From the NCBI GenBank assembly GCA_022457155.1, contig JAJGOT010000136.1, forward strand, positions 217,501 to 281,500: a stretch of 64,000 nt of DNA, written 5' to 3'. The notes beneath the pieces are model-generated. The model saw nothing but the letters and a program-made list of their open reading frames with translations. It was not told the origin of the DNA and searched no databases. Shown in pieces: positions 50,501 through 59,500 of this stretch. The DNA comes from Cladopsammia gracilis (taxonomy: Eukaryota > Cnidaria > Anthozoa > Scleractinia > Dendrophylliidae). The stretch's first letter is position 1. Every line of letters starts with the position of its first letter. The translations under genes were made by a program, and so were the position numbers.

Positions 50501-53500
50501 TGACAAGAGAGACAGAGTTGTGAAATGATTTTAAAAGTTGTATTTTAGTAGTTATAGTAGCTCAACCTGACCCCTGACCAATCAGGAGCGAGTACATCTC
50601 ATTAAAGATGGCGCAGCCAATCAGAGACGCGCAACGAAAACATGTACACGGCAATGACGTCATGGGTGGAGGATGAGTGACCGGAAGTGGTGGTATCAAT
50701 CGACCGGAAGTGAGTCGACCGGAAGTGATTGGGTGGGTTCCAGATCCCGCTCGGTCAGAGAGACAAAAAAAACCAGAAATAACACAAAAAATGCCTTTTA
50801 ATAGTCACACAACGAATCAAAATGCAAGCGGGAAAATGGGTTCCATCCCCGAATGGGAGAACGCCCCTAACATGCGAAGAAAAAAAGCAACAACAACAAA
50901 GGCTAGTTTACAAACGGGGACATGGGTTCCGTCCCCGAATGGGAGAACGCTCCTTTTAATCGGTGAGATCCTCGTCGGGTCGAAGCCAACTGAAGCTGTA
51001 AGGGAGAGTCTTGAAACTGAATTCATCGGCGAGGACGCGTTTGTCGTAGACCACCCCCCGGAGTTTATCCCTGCGAACGGTGGTCAACGTCTTGGTTCGC
51101 TTGTCTCTCTTGATGAAATGCGGGTTGGGTACGTTGATGTGCGCGGTTTGGGGAGAAGCGAACGCAGTTCGAGGAACAGGGTGTCTCTTATGGATTGAAA
51201 ATGAAGGTGTTCTTGCCTGCGCATGTTCAAGGTGAACCCGCGAATTTTCTCTTCCGTCTTCCCCAAACGTGTCTTGTAGGCATAGTTTTTGGGGCCGCAG
51301 GATAGGAATTCAACGATGACGTCACGATTCCCTTTCCCGTCGTCCAATTCGTCCGTCATCTCGCCGAGAAAATTACCTAGGGGGATCTCGGGTTCGCCGG
51401 GTTGCCATTTGTAGACCACAGAATCCATGTAAAATTACAGGGCATTGTCTCCCCAAAAAAGAAACAGTTGTTGTTATTGTTGTTGTTAAAAAAATAAAAA
51501 AAAAAGTGGTTGAAAAAAAGAACGTTTCCGGTGCATTTTTTTATTTCACAGGAAAAAAAGAGACTCATTTCACCGCGAGTGATCTGATGGTCTAGCGGTA
51601 AAGACGCTGCCTTGTGGCCGCAGAGACCCAGGTTCGAATCCTGATCATTGCATCTCTTTTTTTCTTTTTCTTAATAAAAGAACCATCCCTTTTGGGGAGG
51701 GAATCATTGTTTTTTTTCGGGACGCCTCTTCAACATGCCGAAAGGGAATCGAACCAAACGACGACGACGACGTACCCGAGGGTTCACGGGTAAATCGGGA
51801 TCCAATCCCTCTTTTTTGACGGTGTTTGGAAATCGCGGGCAGATGGGCGAGGCCTTGCGACGCAAACGAGAGCAGACGGGCGGGATCTTCACCGTGCTAG
51901 CGTCGGCGGCCAAACTGGGATACCAACTGGGAAAAATGAAATCCTACAAAAGGATGGGCGTGACGGGAGCCACGGGTCATTATCGCGGTCGACGCAAACC
52001 GTGGGAAGGGTTGGGAGTTGGAATGGGAAAAAATTCTACATCACCCCGAGGATGTCTTATGGAATCGATGGGATTATCGTCATTATCATCGATTGCGTGA
52101 ATTGGCCGAACGAGGCGCCTGGGATGCCTTGGTGACCGCGCTTCGGTCTTGCGGGGAAACGCATGTCAGGTAAAGCGTGGAAACCCTCATAAAACAGCGC
52201 ACCCTTCGATGGTACGATCACTACCTGGCACGATGATTCACATGCCGAATAGCGCCATGATCGGCGGCCCCTCGGGGTGCGGAAAAACCCAATTGCTGGA
52301 CATGTTGACGGAGAAACGCGTGTTTCAACGGACCCCGGCTCGGATCCTGTACTGTTGCGGGGTATGGCAACCCCGCTTTGCTCGCATGAAGAAGAAAGGC
52401 ATTCGATTTCATCAAGGGATCCCGACCCCCTCTCACTTGGGACAATGGCTCGAGGGTCGAGGGGGCGATATTATGGTGTTGGACGATCTCATGGAAGAAG
52501 GGGGCAACGACAAGCGTGTGTTGGATTTATTCACCAAAGATTCCCATAATCGAAACGTCACGGTGTTTTATTTGACGCAAGATTTGTTTCCGCCCGTAAA
52601 ATTTGCCAAGACCATCAACCGAAATGCGCATTATGTCATCGCCTTCAAGAATCCACCCGATCGCACGGGCATGCGAAATTTGGCGTTGCAAGCGTTCCCG
52701 GACAAATGGCAGGGGGTGATGGACGTGTTCAACCTCTGCACGCAGAACCCCTTTGGCTATTTAATGTTGGATCTCCACCCGGCGTCCAACGATCGGTTTC
52801 GGTTTTGGACGAAGCTGCGCGAACGAGAAACGCCTTTTTTCAGGTTTTATTATAATTATTATTATTATTATTAATAATGCACATCTTTATTGAAGGTGTT
52901 AAGATCTAGTTACAAATAGTACAATGGTATATTACAATGGTATATATGCTAACAATAATAAAAAAATGCGATTGCATTATTTACTACACACACACACACA
53001 CAGCAAGAGACATATACAAAAGGTAGACATACACCAGTAAGGACAGTACTTTTTGTTACATATATTCTTAAAATAGGACATGTTAAATATGACCTAAGTT
53101 AATACTTTAAAATTAAATAGATTGAGCTAAGAAAGGCCTTCAATGAGAAATTTGAAGGCAATTCGTTGCTTAAATTCATCCAAATTTATTCGTTTATTGT
53201 TTAGTTTTTGGGATTATAGATAATATTTTGCAAATAACAAACAGTAATTTCACTTTTTTAGTGTCTCATCGGAACGCGCTAATTGATCATTGTCAAATTC
53301 AAATTTACCAAATAAAAATTCTTCTGTGGAGAGTGAATAGGAGGTGGCATGTTCGCTGTTAAACCATATTAAGACCTGACTGAAACATGACTTGGAAGGC
53401 AGGCAGTCAATGAAAGTATGACCTATCGAGTCACTTTCATTACAGTATAGGCAGTCTTTGTTACTTTCAATACCAAAAAGATGCAATTCCTTCTTTGTAG

Positions 53501-56500
53501 CGATAATTCTACGTAGAAATTTGTAGTAAAATTCTCTAAGTTTAGTCTCCTTACAAAGTACCTTCAATTTACTAAAGTAGCAAGGCCAATTCAAATTCAA
53601 CAATTGAATTTCGTGTTCCCATTTCATTGGGCCAGTAGCTTTAGTGACAGACTTGTTAGAAATAAGCCAGTAGAAATCTTTGCTTTTCATCTTAAGTTTA
53701 TTGAGGCTCTAGGTGACAGAGGAAATATAAAGTTGTTGTTTTCGAATTTGTGTTTGTCAACCGCTCTGGCTAGCTTTTTCTCGCAGATGTTTGCGAATTG
53801 CTGCCAAAACTTGGAAATATCGAAGAGAGTTGCACTTGAGGTTATATTTTTGCAGGAATTCCTGGTAAGAGAGAAATTTCCCCTCGTCATTTAAAACATC
53901 TCGGATAGAAAGAATTCCTTTTTGATGCCATTCATCGTAATAAAATGACTTCTCATTTATTAAAATTTCTGTATTATTAAATAGCACCAAATCTTGCTTA
54001 TAGGCTCCCCCGCGTCACCGCCCACGACCGTCTCGGCCACCAGGACGGTGGCAGGCGCCCCCGGCGGACCGGGAGGGTCCCCTTCCTCCTCCTCGTCGTC
54101 GCCCTCTCCCCCTCGTTCCCTCGTGGACGAGGTAGGCGACCCAGAGGACGCCGGGGACCTGGACCCACCAATCGACGCAATCAAGAGGACATGCGTCAAC
54201 AAATGGATCTAATGGCGGAAGATGTCAGACAGCAAGCTCGGGACCTTCGCATACGCAATATCACGCATACCAACACCGTGATCACGGTGAACGAAGACAA
54301 CGGCGAGGCCCCCACCGTACGACGGACGTCCTCCCGCATCAGCAATCCATAAAAAGGCGAAACACACACACACACACACACGCCAGTGGAGACGATCGCG
54401 ATGGTACGAAGAAACGGAGTTCGCAGACGCACGACCTCTCGCAACCGACGACGTCGTCGTGGAAGGTCGCAACATGGGACGGTTTGGAAGAATTACTTCC
54501 CCCCATCATGAGTGTGGTGAAATCCCTCATGGCGGGACAAACCGTGGGGGCCTTTGCGAAAAAAGCCGTGAAAGAATTGGCCAAAGAAACCGTCAAGAGT
54601 GGAGCTCGAGGGGTGGCCCGAAAAATGACGAGTACTGTGCGAGGCATCAAACGGAGAGCCACGCGGGCTGCGCAACGCGTCAAACGACGCCTTCCGGGTC
54701 TATAAAAACGGCCGAGGGTCACCGAGGATGTCATCATTTCCCCGTCGACACACGACCTTCACCATGCCGAAAAAATACGACGCCGACGTAGTGCCCTGCG
54801 TCGATGCGACGATCCCGCGGCCTTCAACAGGGAGGCGTGCTTCCTTTACTGGCGTTAGCCGTGCCTGCCTTGATCGCCGCGGGAAAAGCGGCCGCCTTGG
54901 GTGCGGCGGGAGGCGCGGCGGGGTACGGTGCCAAAAAAGCCTTGGAAGCTGCGACCCGAAAACGGAGGTGAATAGAACAAAACAAGAGAAGAGAGAAAAA
55001 CCCGTCGAGTATAAAGTGTGCACGATCCCTAGGGACGACGGTCGATCTGAGTGCGTCGTCATACGTCGCATCCATCGTCAATTGCCTTTCTTGAAAAGTG
55101 TCTTGAAGGAAGCCGAGCATCATCGACGACAAGAACGTTTGCAATTAGCCAATGCGGATCAAATCAATGCTATCAGCGAACTGGCGATGAACACGTTACG
55201 GGGAACGGTACCCTCTCCCGCGCCAATTATCGAGTGCTACTCCCCCACCATCAGGCCTTGCGTGACATGGCGAAAAAAAGAATTCGATAAAAAGACGTCG
55301 AGAGACCATGCAATCTCAAACGGGGGCGTGCCTCTGGCGCGGGTTGAATTGCATCTGCGAAAGAGCCTTCAAGGCGCGATGAACCACGTTTCGCATCTTA
55401 TGAGAAGAACGGAACGACGGGAACAACAACGACAGGCCGCCTTACAGCGCGTGGTAGAGACCTTGCAAAGTCGAAATCGAGAGGTGGAGAGGCTGGAAAA
55501 GGACCTCGAGACGCTTCGCGAGCGATTGAGGCAAATGGAAGACCACTTGGAGGTGTTGTGTCAACATTTGCTGAATCTACGCGATCACCAACTCTGCCGC
55601 TACTGCCAAGCCTACGCCAACGTGTTGGGAGACGGGAGCAGCAAGGAAAGATCATGAGTGCGTTCCAGGCCCAAGCCGTCACCGACCCTCAACGGTTTCT
55701 TCAATTACAAGAACAGTACAAGCAACGATTGATGGAAGACAGTCGATTGAACAAACAGCGACTTTGGCGGCCGAAGAAGACGTGTTGCTCAACTCCGACC
55801 TCGACCCGGGGCTCAAAGTCGCGTTGGCCAAACCCTTGGCGCGTCAAGTGCGCGTGTGGACCAAACGCGTCCGACAACCGGGCATGACAGCCCCGGGAAC
55901 GCAGGTGGGGGCACCGGCGGCGGAGGAGGAAGATCTGGCCGAGGCGCCCATCTCCACCTTCATCAAACAAATGATAAAAGGACGCACCACTACAACCCCC
56001 GCACCAGGTCCAAAACCAGCCAAAGCGACAGGAACCCCGAAAAAGGTCAGCGTCAAGAAACTCACGACGCCCTCGGGCATTCCGAAACCCATCCGTCCAA
56101 GACAACTTCCCTTGGACACGCCCGCGTCGGCACCCGGGCCCTCGACATCTTCATCCCTCAGCAGCACTCTGAAACGAGCCAAACAGACGATTGGGAGTGT
56201 GGCGAAAAAAAAACAAAAAGCGATAAGAGAAAAAAGCCCAGGCGGCCGTCAAACGAAAGGTGAAATCGGAGCTAGAGAGACTCAAGACGGATTGGTTGGA
56301 TTGGAAGTAATGGGGCGCGGTCAAACACCCAAACGGTGAAGGAAGGCTCCCCGTCGACGAAGAGCCATTCGCGGAGGGAGTTTTGACATTCAAAAATGGC
56401 TGGCCAAAACGGGGATCGAATTTCATTGGCCGGGGTATCAATACATGGGACCCGAGACGCATCTCGCCAAACGCCTGAAACGAGGGGATCCCGGAAAAAA

Positions 56501-59500
56501 TCGGTTGGATCGATTGGCCAAGCAACACGACATCGATTAAGGTCGTGCCCAGACGATACAAGACAAGTGGAAAGCGGATGAAAAAATGATCCGAGGGATT
56601 GCCAACCTGCCGGGAAAACACACCCTGACGGAGAAGATCGTCAAGAAAATCATGCATGCCAAGAAACGTTTAAAATTGTAAAATGACACTTTTTATTGGT
56701 ACAAGGTTGTGTGCAAATAAAATCAAGCACTTGTAAAACAAACGTGTGTTTTTTTCGCGTCAGTTCACTCTTTTGAATCCTCCTCTTGTTCCTCCTCCTG
56801 CCAATCATGTCGGGGGTGACAAAAGTATTCTCGTAGTCCGGCAGTACACAACGTAATATGTTTCCAACCAATTTACACTGCGCCGAGAAACAATTGGGGG
56901 TCCAGGTAAAACCGTGTCCAGTGAGATAGGCGGCATCTTTCTCCTCTTCGCACCCCCTGCACAAACATTGGTCCAACAAGAGATCGCAGCGCACTTGCCA
57001 TTTCAAGCCGCGACGACGTGCCTCTTTCATGTCTTTCAACCACTGCACTTTGTCCCTTTGCAACGTCTCGACTCGAGCGCGGAGGGAAGTGTTGTCGGTC
57101 TTCAAGGCCTCGACGCGACTCGGAATCTCGCTGCAGGGTACCCCACTGAGTTTACACGTCACATCAGCCATGGCCGCTCGAAGGGAAAAATTTTCTTTTT
57201 TCACGTCGTTCAATTCCTGGGTCAATAACGCGTTCGTCATGGACAACGGATCCATCGCATAGCCCAACATCGTGCCTGTCCTTCCTTCTCTCTCGAGGCG
57301 ATTAAATAGAACGAGGTGGGTGGCGAGAGAACCTGGGGCGAGTGAAGAAAAAAAGACCCATACCCCCCATTGGTACCGTGTTCATTCCCAGCGTTCTTTG
57401 TCCTCCTTCCCGAGGGTATAATAAGAGCAGTGGTCCCACCGTTTCACTCTTCACTCAGTTGTTACGAGCGAACTTATCAAACATGGCGTCCAACAAAGTC
57501 GTCACCACCTCGGTGGTGGAAGTCATGCGCGCCAAACGGAAACGTGCGATGAAGGATAAGGAGAAGGAGACCCCGGCCGCCAAACGCGTGAAAGTGGAAC
57601 CGGTGGAAGAGAAGAAGAAGAAGGAGGATCCATCCCAGACTGCCTTGCTTCCACATGGAGAGTCGTATTGGGATTATCTATCCGTCATCCTCCAAGAACG
57701 CATCCAGGATTTGGCGGCCAGGCAACTGCACCGCGAACGCATGGCACGGGTATGTCTCGAGATTGTATTTCATCGGATTTGCCAACATCATAAGTGGATC
57801 AAATATTCAGTTTAATGTGTCGGTTGCAATCATTGCACTCAAAAACGGCGTTACGGGTCCATCGATCAATTATTAGCCAATGTGCGTTCCATCAAAAACC
57901 CCCATCCCGCCCATTGGACCAATGGCTATTGCAGTGAATGCTACTGGGATATCATGCCACTCTAATTGATGGTTTTCGTGACCTTTGTTTTTTTCTCCTT
58001 GACTACAAGGTGATGGTCGAAATCCGCACCTTGCTTCGCTGCCCTGTCACGCAATGGGTGCGACCCACCTCGAGTCGACGTTCTTTTATTGGGTGGTACC
58101 TCTCTTGCCTCTACTGTCGACGACGTGTTTTTTTCGTTTCACCCCGCAAAATATAGATCATGGGACACTTGCGGCAATTGTACTTCTGCCTACGATCGTT
58201 ACGGTTGAACGCCGAATATCATACGAAAAATCCCGACCTGTGCCAACATTGTTATCGTAAACTCGTCAAGGGCAAAATTAATCGTTTTGTCAAAAGAAGG
58301 AAACGCAAAGATCACTAATGGAACCTTTTTTTTTTTCATTTTATTTCACACTGAACAGTTGATTGGAGAAATACAAGACTTGCCCGTTTGCGCCGTTTCC
58401 GATTGGGGCGATCCTACTCCGTCACCTTTTTGTCAACATTGTTTGCGACGATGGACAGACGGGGACATTGACGACCGTTTTCTTCTCCGTTTTTTTTAGT
58501 TAATGCAAGAACTCGGGCATTAATCCATCGTATGTCCGGCCACCGAATGGGTCAGCAGTCCCTCGTTGGAGTATTGCCAACATTGTCGACGCATAGAACT
58601 GTTTGGGCGACTCGATTTCCTCGTCGCCCATTCCATCGATTGGGATCACGAGGACTTTATGGACAATCACGATGCCCTTTACAACGACGACCATCTCGTT
58701 GCTTTTGCGGACAAACGTTTAAATTTACGTTTTTATCAACACGTGAAATTATTTTTTTAAAACTTGTGAATAAATGTGTCGTTGTTTTTTTTTTTAGATC
58801 CTGGATCAATTGATGTCTCTACGCGTTTGCCCCTTCTGCCTATGGTCTACCCGAGCCTTCTTTCTATCCATTCCATGCTGCCATTGCGTGCGGGGTTTGG
58901 CCATAGGAACGATTGGATGAAATACAAAAAACAAAAAAACACTCAACGTGAATAACCTTTTTTTTCAGGTCATGGCGCAATTGGAATCCCTGATCGGTTG
59001 CGGCTTCCGACAGTGGACCACCTGCAGCGCCGACCCATGGATTCTATGCAACCATTGTATTCGGTATTTTGTTCTCGGGTCCATTGACGACTGGCTCGAA
59101 AAGACCAAACTGCCCGCCCACCATCAGAGACTTGCCCTTACGGGTTCAGTTGACTTCCACCCGACGAGGAAAACACCAGTCAGTGGCGTTCTCTCTTTAG
59201 GGGATGGAACTCATGTCCCCGCTTGTATTTTGTTTCGTTTTGTGACTATTGAAAGGCATTTTTTGTGTTATTTCTGTTTTTATTTCGTCTCTCTGGCCGA
59301 GCGGGATCTGGACCCACCCAACTAAAATCACTTCCGGTGACGTCACTTCCGGTTTACGGTACTCCCGGTCGATTGATACCGCCACTTCCGGTCACTCACC
59401 CCCCACCCATTATGTCATTGCACGTTTGCAGATTTTCGTTGCTTGTCTCTGATTGGCTGTGATGTCATTGTACTTGTACAGATTTTCGTTGCTCGTCTCT

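Noticed and set aside
50677..51198. 173-codon + strand frame at the left end of the viral element
   Set aside because: It runs through the terminal inverted repeat and opposite the recognisable PolB codons; a shadow frame.
53604..53894. + strand frame of 96 codons
   Set aside because: Opposite strand of the LINE ORF2 C-terminal region, which is clearly the genuine coding sense.
54728..55657. 309-codon + strand frame taken as one gene
   Set aside because: Its parts coincide with three separate genes (pX-like, conserved small protein, coiled coil) whose better coding frames differ; the long frame is a by-product of frameshifts and GC-rich composition.
51735..59325. Assembly error as the cause of viral frameshifts
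   Set aside because: Nineteen host exons in the same window read without a single indel, and several viral breaks are substitutions to stops or an 8-bp duplication; some homopolymer shifts could still be errors and need read-level checking.
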